Shown here one piece after another: positions 1 through 8,444 of a stretch of DNA of 64,000 nt (positions are counted from its first letter, which is position 1; each line of letters begins with the position of its first letter). The stretch covers positions 2,443,701-2,507,700 of the forward strand of contig OX453276.1 of NCBI GenBank assembly GCA_949710005.1. Reading direction: 5' to 3'. This DNA is from Ricordea florida. Lineage: Eukaryota; Cnidaria; Anthozoa; Corallimorpharia; Ricordeidae. Both the position numbers and the translations under genes were made by a program. The notes under the pieces are model-generated. The model ran no database searches, was not told the origin of the DNA, and saw nothing but the letters and a program-made list of their open reading frames with translations.

Positions 1-2
1 TA

Positions 3-1145
3 AACCCATCATCCGCTAATCCTGAAAAAACACTATATATAAATATTCCACAACTTTCTCAGAATGTAGTGATTGTACCAGGAAGTGTATCTCTATTATT
101 TGACTTGACTGTTAGTGGTCATGCTAATAATACCCTTGTGAATAACGTTGGTAGTAACCTTGTATCCAGACTCAGGGTTCTTTTTGGTGGAGAAACACTA
201 CAGGATACTCAAAGATACGATCTCTTTCAAACATACCATGACTTATACTTAACAGCTGAAGATCGTCAGAATGGAATAAAACAAGGTATTTCTTCTGAAA
301 ACATGAGGAAGCTTAGGACAAATGCGGGTGATAAGGTAACCTCAGGAAATGCTAAGGAAGTAACTCTTTCAACAGTATACAACACCAAGTACCGTATCCC
401 ACTCAACCATCCTATTCTCAGCAATCATGGTGTTTTCTATCCAAAGGCGTTACCTCATTCACTAATCTTTGAGATTACACTAGCCTCAGTTAACGATATT
501 GTTGTTTATTCTGATAAGACCAAGCCTCAAACTTACAAAATCGAAAACCTCGAGTTGGAATATTCTTGTATATCAAGTGAATACTTAGCTAATGAGGCTC
601 AGTCAGCTTATCAGGTTGGTAAAGTATTCTTTTACGAGAACGTACTTTTACACAAAACTTTTACCATCTCCAAACCTAATGACAGTTACATAAACGAGTA
701 CATTAATATACCTAGGAGATCAATGAAAGGGATATTGTGCTTGTTCACAGATAGCTACGATGGAGGAAAGAGAGATTCAGAAAAGTTTGTAAATCCAAAT
801 ATAACATCAATCGACATTAACGTTGACGGCATGCCAAACCGTATCTACTCCAAGGGAATGAAACCATCAGACTTTTGGGATTCGGTAATTAAACGTTTCG
901 GTAAAGAGGGTGTCAAGATAAATGATTTTTATTTCGACAAGTTTGCTCTATGGATTGACTTGAGAACTCACCCTGACAATAGTATTCATGGAGCAGGTAT
1001 GGCTTTGAACAACACGAGAGATGGAGTAAAACTTGAAATGAAACGACAAGTTGGAGGAACAGGAAATATCACCTGTTACATGTTTGTGGTAGCTGATGCG
1101 TTGATGGAGATAATGAATTCAAACTTAAGATCGATAATGTATTAG
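3..1145 (+). CDS. Major capsid protein of element A, N-terminus outside window
   Basis: The frame is open from the first bases of the window and no ATG precedes the coding region, so the gene begins to the left; the GTG at 69 is not a convincing start. The visible 380 or so residues are rich in beta-strand-like segments and include a stretch (VSRLRVLFGGETLQ, then YDLFQTYHDLYL) that parallels the MCP of element B (HSLIKQFSIKLNNTLV, then YAYKAYIQNLLGY). An A32-type packaging ATPase follows 8 bp downstream, a common capsid-block arrangement in Polintons and adintoviruses. Known role of the family: double jelly-roll protein forming the icosahedral shell. The assignment rests on this local similarity and on gene order. 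An unrelated capsid-associated protein is the alternative. Confidence 0.75.
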   Translation, partial: NPSSANPEKTLYINIPQLSQNVVIVPGSVSLLFDLTVSGHANNTLVNNVGSNLVSRLRVLFGGETLQDTQRYDLFQTYHDLYLTAEDRQNGIKQGISSENMRKLRTNAGDKVTSGNAKEVTLSTVYNTKYRIPLNHPILSNHGVFYPKALPHSLIFEITLASVNDIVVYSDKTKPQTYKIENLELEYSCISSEYLANEAQSAYQVGKVFFYENVLLHKTFTISKPNDSYINEYINIPRRSMKGILCLFTDSYDGGKRDSEKFVNPNITSIDINVDGMPNRIYSKGMKPSDFWDSVIKRFGKEGVKINDFYFDKFALWIDLRTHPDNSIHGAGMALNNTRDGVKLEMKRQVGGTGNITCYMFVVADALMEIMNSNLRSIMY

Positions 1146-1153
1146 TTAAAAAG

Positions 1154-1756
1154 ATGGAAGAATTACGAGATAAAGTTCCTTTTCATTGCATTATAACAGG
1201 TCCAACAAATTGTGGAAAGACAAAATATATCACGGATCAGCTAAGAGGAGCATTCCGAAAAGTGTTTGAATACATTGTTCTAATATGTCCTACTTATGCT
1301 AAAAATAAAACCTATCATAAATTTGCTCACGGAGATAAACGTTTCTTGGTATTATCACCAGATGCTAGTAACAGCGATGAGATTAACGAGTTATTAACTG
1401 ATTGTCAAACTTTGTTCTCAGGTACTAATACACTAATAATTTTGGATGACTGTGCTGTATCGAAAGATTTAAAGAAACGCTCAAACAAGTTTATAGATCT
1501 AGCATTCTCTGGAAGACATCATGGATTATCAGTGTGGGTTCTAACTCAGCAATTAACATCTATAGCAAAACCATTCCGTGAAAATGTAGCTTGTGTGGTT
1601 TCATTCCATAATCCATCACAAAAGGGGATGAAGATGCTTTTCGAAGATTATGGAGGTGATTTAGATTATGAAACTAGTAAAAAGTTTGTAGAAATGCTTA
1701 AAACTGAAAAATATTCTAGACTCTGTGTTTACGTTATCCATTCCAATGTTATTTAG
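1154..1756 (+). CDS. Packaging ATPase (FtsK/HerA, A32-like) of element A
   Basis: A 200-residue P-loop ATPase. Walker A is GPTNCGKT near residues 16-23 and Walker B is LIILDDC near residue 95, followed by a sensor-like TQQL segment (VWVLTQQL). Family knowledge: this ATPase pumps viral genome into preformed capsids. It is a diverged homologue of the ATPase of element B at 27445-28098 (GPSQCGKT, ILVLDDL, IYLTQNL). The length is normal for Polinton and adintovirus ATPases. It starts 8 bp after the MCP stop, so the two are probably expressed together. The ATG is the first in frame. Confidence 0.93.
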   Translation: MEELRDKVPFHCIITGPTNCGKTKYITDQLRGAFRKVFEYIVLICPTYAKNKTYHKFAHGDKRFLVLSPDASNSDEINELLTDCQTLFSGTNTLIILDDCAVSKDLKKRSNKFIDLAFSGRHHGLSVWVLTQQLTSIAKPFRENVACVVSFHNPSQKGMKMLFEDYGGDLDYETSKKFVEMLKTEKYSRLCVYVIHSNVI

Positions 1757-1769
1757 AGATTCCAGCAGT

Positions 1770-1779
1770 GATTTAAAAG
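1770..1779 (+). promoter_or_regulatory. TTTAAA-type motif upstream of the 1808 gene
   Basis: GATTTAAAAG lies 28 nt before the ATG at 1808. It is a weaker version of the motif found before four other element A genes. Confidence 0.4.
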
Positions 1780-1807
1780 AATCTATGTTTTATTAAAAAA
1801 TTGTAAG

Positions 1808-2335
1808 ATGACAAGCATTGAAGAATTTATTGAAGAACAGCCTGAGGTAAAAGATGATGTAAAAGATGATGATATTGAAATAAAACAAGAATCACTAGCT
1901 ATTCTCGCATCTCTTGGTGCTACAAAGGAATATTTAGGTGTTGGTATGAGTCTCGGTGATATAAAGAAACTCACAGCAAAAGATGTTAAAAAATATTATA
2001 ATCGCTATCAGGTAGTATTAGGTAAGAAAATTAGTGATGGATTAGTAGATTCATCTCTTCAATTAGTTTCTCAAGTTATTTCTCACTTGGTTCCTGTAGA
2101 TGACATTGATGCGCTTTGTAAAGACTTGAAGAATGATGAGTTGGTTAATCGTGAACTTACAAATTTTGTAGGTCTCTTAGCATTAAAAGGTGGAAGGTTG
2201 GTAGCACTTGCCAGCGGACTATTCCAGGTTGTAAAGCACATTAAAATCAACAAAATACAAGAAGTTTCAAGTACTACTATGCAAAAAATACAAGAAGTTC
2301 CAAGTACTAATGAGCAGGTCACTGAGCACAACTGA
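1808..2335 (+). CDS. Hypothetical protein of element A capsid block
   Basis: A 175-residue protein that I do not recognise. The N-terminus is acidic (repeated KDD), the middle is mixed alpha-helical, and a hydrophobic stretch around residues 117-140 could associate with membrane. The C-terminus holds two imperfect copies of KIQEVxST, suggesting a small internal duplication. It is preceded by a TTTAAAAG motif and lies in the same orientation as the capsid genes, so a virion-associated role is plausible but inferred only from position. Confidence 0.7.
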   Translation: MTSIEEFIEEQPEVKDDVKDDDIEIKQESLAILASLGATKEYLGVGMSLGDIKKLTAKDVKKYYNRYQVVLGKKISDGLVDSSLQLVSQVISHLVPVDDIDALCKDLKNDELVNRELTNFVGLLALKGGRLVALASGLFQVVKHIKINKIQEVSSTTMQKIQEVPSTNEQVTEHN

Positions 2336-2345
2336 TTTAAAGATT
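2334..2345 (+). promoter_or_regulatory. Element A promoter-like motif
   Basis: GATTTAAAGATT ends 25 nt before the ATG at 2371. The same motif at the same spacing precedes 2826 and 3497. Confidence 0.55.
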
Positions 2346-2370
2346 ATTTACTTTGTGAAATAAAATAGTC

Positions 2371-2781
2371 ATGTCTGATGAAGTTGTTGAACAAATTACA
2401 ATGGATCCTATACCTGAAAAGAAAGATCCTAAAAAGAAAGAGAAAGACCCTAAAAAGGTAGCTGCTGGTAAGAAACTAGCAGAATATAACAAAAAAGCTA
2501 AAGAAGCGTTAGCTAGGGAAATGAAACGTGAAAAGGAACAAGCGGAGACTAAACAGAAAGAAACCATAAATGAAGAAGAAGAAAATACAAAAGCATGGAT
2601 TCCAGAGCTATCTTTTACTACTGTTTTATCTATTGTTGGAATAGGATTTACTGCAGTTGACATGTTTATGAGGTACTATAAAAACAGAAAACCACCATCA
2701 AATATTCCTAACCAACCACAACCCTCAAATATTCCTACCCAACCACCACCCCCACAAACTCCTAAAATAGTAATGCTCTGA
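2371..2781 (+). CDS. Single-pass membrane protein, charged N-terminus, proline-rich tail
   Basis: A 136-residue hypothetical protein. Residues 15-70 are strongly charged (Lys/Glu, probable long helix), residues about 86-106 form one hydrophobic segment (TVLSIVGIGFTAVDMFM), and the tail is proline-rich with two PSNIPxQP repeats. The architecture suggests a membrane-anchored virion or assembly factor, but I know no named family. The promoter-like motif sits 25 nt upstream. Confidence 0.7.
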   Translation: MSDEVVEQITMDPIPEKKDPKKKEKDPKKVAAGKKLAEYNKKAKEALAREMKREKEQAETKQKETINEEEENTKAWIPELSFTTVLSIVGIGFTAVDMFMRYYKNRKPPSNIPNQPQPSNIPTQPPPPQTPKIVML

Positions 2782-2789
2782 GGAAAGTA

Positions 2790-2800
2790 GTTTAAAGATT
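2790..2800 (+). promoter_or_regulatory. Element A promoter-like motif that decides the next start
   Basis: GTTTAAAGATT ends 25 nt before the ATG at 2826, the same spacing as at 2371 and 3497. This argues against the in-frame ATG at 2808, which is only 7 nt from the motif. Confidence 0.55.
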
Positions 2801-2825
2801 CTTTAATATGAGAAATAAAATAATC

Positions 2826-3047
2826 ATGTCAACTGAAAACAAAAAACTTGTGAAAACTGTTACCGATTCAGCCGTAATTATCGGATTAGCCGCTGGAGTT
2901 GGATACATAGCTAAAAAGGTTATGAAAGAATCATTCATCAACGATCCATCCTCAAGTATTACAAACTATGCTAAATGGGTCGCTGTATTGTCAGGTAGTA
3001 TGTACCTAAAAACTTATTTAGAGGATCAAAAGATTTTACCAAATTAA
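2826..3047 (+). CDS. Small membrane protein (73 aa)
   Basis: An in-frame ATG exists at 2808, but the conserved motif-to-ATG spacing of 25 nt supports 2826. The product has two hydrophobic segments (about residues 14-28 and 47-60) around a short polar loop. No family recognised. It lies 6 bp before the next gene. Confidence 0.65.
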   Translation: MSTENKKLVKTVTDSAVIIGLAAGVGYIAKKVMKESFINDPSSSITNYAKWVAVLSGSMYLKTYLEDQKILPN

Positions 3048-3053
3048 AGATTT

Positions 3054-3446
3054 ATGGCAGCAATAGCAATGATGGTTGGTGGAGCTATTTTGAATGCAAC
3101 TACATTCGTTGGTGGCTCATATCTTGCAAAATATCTCTCTGGTGATAAAACAGATGAAGAGCGAATACGACACGATAAGGCAATAGAAAAATATCAAAAA
3201 GATTATGCTACATATCAGGAAAAGAGACAGAATCTCATTGATTGGTACTCTCAACAGCGGGATGCTAAACACCAGGCTTCTCAAAATATTTCGAATACCG
3301 ATGAAGCTTTGAAATTTTATAGTCAGACACATGAACCAAAATTCTCTGATTATTATAGACCTAGTAGCAATCAAAAGATGGGGGAGATGGTATATGTGGG
3401 TGGTGGTATGCTGGCATTGGGTTATATGGTTAGTAAATTCTTTTAG
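3054..3446 (+). CDS. Membrane protein with charged helical middle (130 aa)
   Basis: Gly/Ala-rich hydrophobic segments occur at both ends (about residues 3-25 and 108-127), with a charged helical middle between (repeated DKAIEKYQKDYATYQEKR pattern). Proteins with this layout (GG-rich start, KFSDYY and GEMVYVGGG-like end) occur in Polinton-like elements of invertebrates as far as I can recall, without known function. It starts 6 bp after the previous stop, so the two may be co-expressed. Confidence 0.7.
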   Translation: MAAIAMMVGGAILNATTFVGGSYLAKYLSGDKTDEERIRHDKAIEKYQKDYATYQEKRQNLIDWYSQQRDAKHQASQNISNTDEALKFYSQTHEPKFSDYYRPSSNQKMGEMVYVGGGMLALGYMVSKFF

Positions 3447-3461
3447 TTAATTGTGTGAGCA

Positions 3462-3472
3462 GTTTAAAGATT
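3462..3472 (+). promoter_or_regulatory. Element A promoter-like motif
   Basis: GTTTAAAGATT ends 24 nt before the ATG at 3497. Confidence 0.55.
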
Positions 3473-3496
3473 TATTACTATTACAAGTAAAAAATC

Positions 3497-4725
3497 ATGG
3501 CAGAAGGTGGAGATATAACTGATTTAGATCCTACTAAACTAAATGATCCAGAAGATGTTGGTGATGATGATACCACAAATGACATCCAATTAAACACACT
3601 TACATCAACCACTCGTCCAACTGACCCTTATGGTGGTGTGGATGATGATGATTATGATGATTATGATGATTATGATGATGATGAAGAATCCACACTGATT
3701 AAGAAAAGTAAAGAAGACAATATGACTCTAGCTTTAAAAAAGATAGAAGAGAAGTTCTACAATTTCAATCCACTAGATTCACCATTCAGTGCAAGAATCG
3801 ATGATGGGGGAGGTGTATGGGTTAGATTGACTGATCAAGTTAACAATATTGAGCATTTACTTATTGACTCCAAAGGAGATTTGGTAAATTATGACCGACT
3901 TCCTTTAACAATTAAGAGAGCAATTGGTATGGATTCTCAAAGTCTTGTTCAGAATAATAATAAACTAATTGATGATTTGAATGAAAAAAAAATGAAGAAA
4001 TTAAGGATTTACGTAATTCACTAAATGGGTTAAGATCAGTAGTTGAAACAAATGATTTTGAGATACAAAGATATATTGTTAATGATAAAGAGAAGCGTAG
4101 AATCATCGAGCAACATCAAACTAGAATCGCGGAAATTGAAAGCTATTTAGATGTAGCTGTTAAACAGAAGATAGAATCTAAAACAGAGGTTGATAAACTT
4201 CAAGGTGAATTAAATCAATACAAAGATGAAATAGACAAATATAAGAAGGGACTGTCCAATTTAACAAAGGTAGAACAAAGTAGAGATCGTTTACAATCCA
4301 GGGTAAATGAATTTGAAGAACTAGCGAGAAAGCAGATAATTTCCAATCAAGAACAAATAAGCGATCTAGAGAGACAAAATGATGAAATACTTAAAAAGAT
4401 GCCTCTTCGTGATCGTGTGAAGTCTATCTTCAAAAAGTATGGTTTTACAGTCTTTGCTGTTGTTAGTGCTGTAGGTGTGGTCATTGGTGTTATCGTTTCT
4501 AATCTTTCTAAAGGTCTAACCAAATTGGGTAAAGGTGTTGGTAATGGTTTGAAAACGATTGGTAAGAAACTTGGTGAAATATTGCCTGGAATGGTTGGGG
4601 CTATCGTGAGCTTTCTATTCAAAACAGCTGGTGAGGTTATTGGATTTTTAGGTAAGAACGCTTGGCTGTTGATAGTGGCTGTGGTTCTATATTTTGTGGA
4701 ACAATTTAAAAAGAAGAGGCGCTAA
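3497..4725 (+). CDS. Acidic coiled-coil protein with C-terminal membrane segment; frame breaks at an A9 tract
   Basis: The first open frame (3497-4024) ends 32 nt after nine consecutive A (3984-3992). The minus-one frame is then open without interruption to 4725. The upstream part is Asp-rich (repeated DDDYDDYDD near residue 50). The downstream part is a long Glu/Lys/Gln coiled coil, then a hydrophobic Gly/Val segment near 4440-4510 and another near 4660-4700. One protein of about 409 residues is implied. The break is consistent with one missing A (mutation or homopolymer error) or with programmed -1 slippage on A-AAA-AAA. No homologous family recognised; scaffold or tail-tube-like roles are guesses. 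Confidence 0.7.
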
Positions 4726-4738
4726 GTAAAAAAAAATA

Positions 4739-5140
4739 ATGAATGATACAATTTTTCTATCTATCACTATGTTAACTCCTGAAACAAGAATTTACCTAGA
4801 TCCACCCTTAACCAATGTAAAAGAGATACAATTACAATTTAGTTACATTCCTATGCCGTTGTATGAAAATCATATATACTTAATGTGTGATCTTATAGAG
4901 CCAAAGTCTTCATATTCCAATTGTTGTATGCCTATCGGTGTAAATCTAGAAGTTAAACCCTCACAAGTACTAGCTGTTATTCCATCTCAAGAGCATCCTT
5001 GTTTAAGAGTTCACCAAACAAAAAATCCAGTCAACTACTTTACTTTGTGGATTTTAGATAAAGATGGAAAAAAGGCTAACTTAAATAACAAACCTATTCG
5101 AATTCATTTAAAGATATCATGTTTGATTTGTAAAATATAA
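4739..5140 (+). CDS. Penton-like / single jelly-roll minor capsid protein (133 aa)
   Basis: A short beta-rich protein. Its layout (FLSITM start, IYLMCDLI in the middle, VLAVIP, and a final strand IHLKISCLI) parallels the C-terminal half of the four penton-like proteins of element B (IYSDVV, LRVIAP, then a final VTLHFRKK strand). It is much shorter than those (287-451 residues), so it may represent only the jelly-roll core. It lies 13 bp after the coiled-coil gene and 1 bp before the next gene. The similarity was seen by eye, so confidence is moderate. Confidence 0.5.
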   Translation: MNDTIFLSITMLTPETRIYLDPPLTNVKEIQLQFSYIPMPLYENHIYLMCDLIEPKSSYSNCCMPIGVNLEVKPSQVLAVIPSQEHPCLRVHQTKNPVNYFTLWILDKDGKKANLNNKPIRIHLKISCLICKI

Positions 5141-5141
5141 T

Positions 5142-5738
5142 ATGGATGACTACAATAGAATTTATCCGCAAGTTCCTATGAATGGAGATCCAAACAATTT
5201 CAGGCTTCAAAAATCATGTGAAGTAGTACATAATCTTCAGAAGGAAATTAGACATTATGAGGATGTTAGAAAAAAGTATAATCGAGCAAGGGGGATATTT
5301 ACTAAAATAAGTGTTGGTAGTGGGGTGTTTTCAGTTATTTTATCTGCAGGTGGACTGGGAACATCTCTTACTGGTTTTGGTGCTGTTGTTGGTATCCCAT
5401 TGGGAGCGGTGGGTGGTCTTTGTGGTGGAATATCGGTTGGATGCGGTGCGGCTTCTAAACGACTTTCACATAAAGTTAGTAAACACGAACAGACAGTTTC
5501 TCTAGCAAAAGCAAAAGTAAATACCATTCACGACTTGGTTTCAAAGGCACTGAAAGATAACGCTATCTCTGACCAAGAATTTTCTATAATTTTAGCAGAG
5601 GTAGATAAGTTTGAAAAACTAAAACTCGAAATCCGTAAAAAATATAGGAAAGATACTGAAAAAAACTTAAATATGAATCAGATAAGAACAGAGGTTCGTG
5701 CAGAAATATTAAAGGATCTAACCAGTCCCGAACGTTAA
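5142..5738 (+). CDS. Glycine-rich transmembrane hairpin protein (198 aa)
   Basis: An N-terminal helix with Leu/Lys heptads (about 24-50) precedes a long Gly-rich hydrophobic hairpin at residues 57-100 (GxxxG patterns such as GAVVGIPLGAVGG), followed by a charged helical tail. Similar hairpin proteins are numerous in cnidarian gene sets as far as I can recall. The hairpin would fit insertion in a membrane (envelope, or membrane disruption at entry), but function is unknown. It starts 1 bp after the previous gene. Confidence 0.7.
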   Translation: MDDYNRIYPQVPMNGDPNNFRLQKSCEVVHNLQKEIRHYEDVRKKYNRARGIFTKISVGSGVFSVILSAGGLGTSLTGFGAVVGIPLGAVGGLCGGISVGCGAASKRLSHKVSKHEQTVSLAKAKVNTIHDLVSKALKDNAISDQEFSIILAEVDKFEKLKLEIRKKYRKDTEKNLNMNQIRTEVRAEILKDLTSPER

Positions 5739-5804
5739 AAATTTCATTTGAGAAAACTCCTGTAGGATCGAATTATGAGTTTTGTATTAGAAAAGAGCGG
5801 TATT

Positions 5805-5815
5805 GATTTAAAAAC
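5805..5815 (+). promoter_or_regulatory. Element A promoter-like motif
   Basis: GATTTAAAAAC ends 26 nt before the ATG at 5842, in an otherwise uncoding gap (5739-5841). Confidence 0.45.
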
Positions 5816-5841
5816 ATCTTATTATCAACGTAAATAATAAA

Positions 5842-7406
5842 ATGTTACTCAATGATTTCAGAAATAGATATCCAAAGGCTGATCTCAGTCATTTCGTATT
5901 TGTGGATGATCAATATGGTGGTTATATTAGGTGGAAAGTTGATGGTACAACAATCATGTCTTATGATGATCCCACTGGAAAAACATGGATTGATGACCTA
6001 TCACCCCGTTTGAAAAGACTTTTATGGAAAGATTTAGGATTGGATGATGATGCATTGAGTTCATTCCCAAAGAGTTTAACTATTACAAATCGATCTTACC
6101 CAATACCTGCTATTGATTTTGATGACTTTACAAGTAACATAACAAAAATGTTAACCTCACTGGATATATATGTGTCTAATACTAAAAAATTCACAGCAAA
6201 TACTATGAGAAATGTATTTACATCCCAAGTTGTGACTTTCAAGTTTGGTAAACAAAGTAGAAAATGGTTGAACGCACCAGATATGAATTATTGGCCTCAA
6301 CAACTTAACTTTGCAGTTTGGTGTGCGACATCTGGTTGTGGTATAAGTCCTTTTGAGAGTCTAAACTATCCAAAAGTAGTAAGTAGCTTTATTAAGTTTC
6401 ATATATATTTCACAATAAGGAGGATATTATATGAATTGAGTCTTCCCTTACCTGATAAGCAACCTTTTGTAATAAATAATAATCCCTATAATAAAGTCGC
6501 ATATCAACGATTGTGCGCTGAATTTGGAATTGGTAATAATTCTGATTTTAGATGGAAAGGTGGTAGAAACGGAGGATTGGGTGATATATTTATTGATTAT
6601 GGTGATGGATACATCATCATTATGATGATGGAAGAGGTGGTGGATATCAAAATGTTCATATTGTAAGGAACTATGATGTTGAAGCTGATCAGTGGCCTGG
6701 TGAAGGTGGTAAATTTGCTGATGAAGGAGGTAAGAAAGAAAAGGGTGACCTCATCTCATTTATCCGTAATGATGACTTTGCTGATTACAAATATGCTTGG
6801 TTTATCCCAACAAGTGGTCATGGACTCACTAAAGCTGGACTTGGTAGATTAAATCGATCTGCTGAAGCTTTTGTTTACTGTATATTGGGGGCGCAAGTCA
6901 ATACTAGAAATTCTATTTACGGTAATGGTGGTGGAGCGATCGAGACTCAACAAGAATTCTTATCCCTATTTGAGAGTAGTGTGATTGAAAATGACATTTC
7001 TAGTTCGATCCAAAGATATCAATTAGCTGTACAGGAAGCGAAATTACGGCTTGATTTAGCTATTGCTCCTGGTGTATGGTTAATGCCGAGTAATATGATA
7101 ATCAATACAGAGAGCGTGACTGGTTTTAATAATAAACTTATGAAGGCTAGTAGCGATATGAATTTTGGAGTTAATAATTCCCTAAACACTGAAGCAAAAC
7201 AGGTTGGAATAAAACATAACATGGGATCTTCAAAGGTAAAGTTACCACATAGAACTGAGATGAAACCAAAACCCTCAATAAAAACAGACTCAACGCAAAC
7301 ATACTCAACGAAACATGAAAATAATATAGACTCAACACAACATGAAAAGAATATATTAACATTTATAGTTGTAGCTGGTGGATTAGCTTGGTATCTATTT
7401 CGATAA
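5842..7406 (+). CDS. Large hypothetical virion-type protein with C-terminal membrane anchor; one frameshift
   Basis: The first frame runs 5842-6666. A second frame is open from 6606 (just after a TGA at 6603) to 7406 and continues the same kind of sequence, so a single indel near 6600-6625 within a TGATGA/CATCAT-rich stretch has broken one gene of about 520 residues. The N-terminal part is Trp/Tyr/Asp-rich. The later part has a Gly-rich loop, a helical region and a low-complexity STQ tail, and it ends in a single hydrophobic segment (about the last 17 residues). Not assigned to a family. Position at the end of the capsid block suggests a structural role. Confidence 0.65.
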
Positions 7407-7441
7407 ATTTTGTTATGTAACACTGACTTGCGTTATATAAC

Positions 7442-7927
7442 TTAATGTTTTTGTTGTGTCTCTTGTTTTGTGTGACACTCTGTACACTTCGACTTTATTA
7501 TATTGTGTTCGCATATACATAACCTACACCACCATATTTGTTTTCCATGAATACATATTTGAGATCCTTTACAGTCTTTACATACATACCTTTCCCGTTT
7601 ATGCTCACAAAGACTACCACCGTTGCATTCTATACATCGAGTTTTCCTTCGATTATGAGGGCATATTTGTGATCCTCCACATAACTTACAGATATATTTA
7701 AACTTTCCATGAATACACTTATATTTATTATTTTTTGATTCGTGTGAGTTAGCGAACTTGTTAATCTCTTTCTTTATCAGTTCATCAATATTATTCATGT
7801 TAGTGACTTGTGGTGTTGGTGGTTGTTTTAGAGCTTCAATGAGTTCTGCTTTACGCATTCGATACCATCCTTTAATACCTAAATCTTTAGCAAGGACTCT
7901 CAGCTCTTTTACTTTCTTTTGTTCCAT
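7442..7927 (-). CDS. SAP/Rho-N-like domain plus tandem Cys-His zinc motifs
   Basis: A 161-residue protein on the opposite strand to the capsid genes. Residues 3-34 form a helix-extended loop-helix like SAP or Rho_N domains (VKELRVLAKDLGIKG then RKAELIEAL), which bind nucleic acid. Residues 69-150 contain four or five repeats of the form C-x-H-x(6)-C-x2-C-x-G-x3, a motif common in large DNA viruses and their relatives. The likely role is nucleic-acid binding, perhaps transcription regulation. A GTTTAAAG motif lies about 20 nt upstream of its ATG. It converges on the 5842-7406 gene with a 35-bp gap. Confidence 0.8.
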   Translation of the reverse strand: MEQKKVKELRVLAKDLGIKGWYRMRKAELIEALKQPPTPQVTNMNNIDELIKKEINKFANSHESKNNKYKCIHGKFKYICKLCGGSQICPHNRRKTRCIECNGGSLCEHKRERYVCKDCKGSQICIHGKQIWWCRLCICEHNIIKSKCTECHTKQETQQKH

Positions 7928-7946
7928 CTTTTATTACCATTTTCAT

Positions 7947-7956
7947 TTCTTTAAAC
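7947..7956 (-). promoter_or_regulatory. Element A promoter-like motif, minus strand
   Basis: Read on the minus strand it is GTTTAAAGAA, 19 nt before the ATG of the zinc protein. The spacing is a little shorter than on the plus strand. Confidence 0.4.
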
Positions 7957-7977
7957 CAATTTAAATTAATTTTTTTT

Positions 7978-8230
7978 TAAAAAATCCTTGATAAAATCTC
8001 TGATAAAATCTCTGATAAATTCCTGATAAAAAATTTGAGGAGTACTAGGATGACTAACACAAAATCCTGATAAAATCTCTGATAAAATCTCTGATAAAAT
8101 TAAATTTAATGGTTTAAAATTTTTTAATCAGAACAAAAATCCTTGATAAAATCTCTGATAAATTCCTGATAAATTTTTTAATCAGAACAAAAATCCTGAT
8201 AAAATCTCTGATAAATTCCTGATAAAAAAT
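7978..8230. repeat. Subterminal repeat field of element A
   Basis: Many irregular copies of TGATAAAATCTC and of CCTGATAAAAAATTTG, in two or three higher-order blocks. It is AT-rich with no coding potential. The position between the last gene and the inferred element end suggests subterminal repeats used by a transposase/integrase or in replication. Confidence 0.7.
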
Positions 8231-8256
8231 TTGTCCTAGGTTCGTCACTCTCTACT
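8231..8256. repeat. Possible right terminus of element A
   Basis: Read inward on the minus strand this end is AGTAGAGAGTGACGAAC, compared with AGTAGTAAAGGGGGTCAC at the proven end of element B. Polinton ends begin with AG. The next six bases outside are CTCTTT, the predicted target duplication. The matching left end is outside the window, so this is an inference. Confidence 0.4.
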
Positions 8257-8320
8257 CTCTTTATGTATTGTATGAAACTATGTTATGGTATTGTTTTAAC
8301 TTCGTTTTTTAATGCTATTT

Positions 8321-8433
8321 CTACTGTCTTACTGATAGTATTAAAATCTTTCTTTTCATTTTTAGCAATGTGGAAAAGTTGATTCCTGTGTCACTATTAC
8401 CTATCTCACATAACTTGTACAACATTGTGATTT
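8321..8433 (-). CDS. Host gene exon 4 (last exon), left of element B
   Basis: On the minus strand an acceptor (CATCAACAG) precedes 8433. The frame continues in the phase left by exon 3 (32845-32931, ends with one base of a codon) and is open for 37 codons to TAG at 8321. A one-base indel near 8385 would instead continue into a longer Lys/Glu-rich frame ending at 8283, which looks more protein-like, so this exon may contain an error or mutation. The phase match across the 24 kb element is the main evidence. Without transcripts it remains tentative. Confidence 0.4.
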
Positions 8434-8438
8434 CTGTT

Positions 8439-8444
8439 GATGGA
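8439..8444. repeat. Target site duplication, left copy (GATGGA)
   Basis: The identical hexamer follows the right terminus at 32785-32790. Six base pairs is the standard Polinton duplication length. Confidence 0.95.

Noticed and set aside
2808-2825. ATG at 2808 as start of the small membrane protein
   Set aside because: It is only 7 nt from the promoter-like motif, while the ATG at 2826 keeps the 25-nt spacing seen for neighbouring genes.
7978-8230. CRISPR-like array
   Set aside because: Repeats are irregular, of varying spacing and without unique spacers, and the DNA is eukaryotic.
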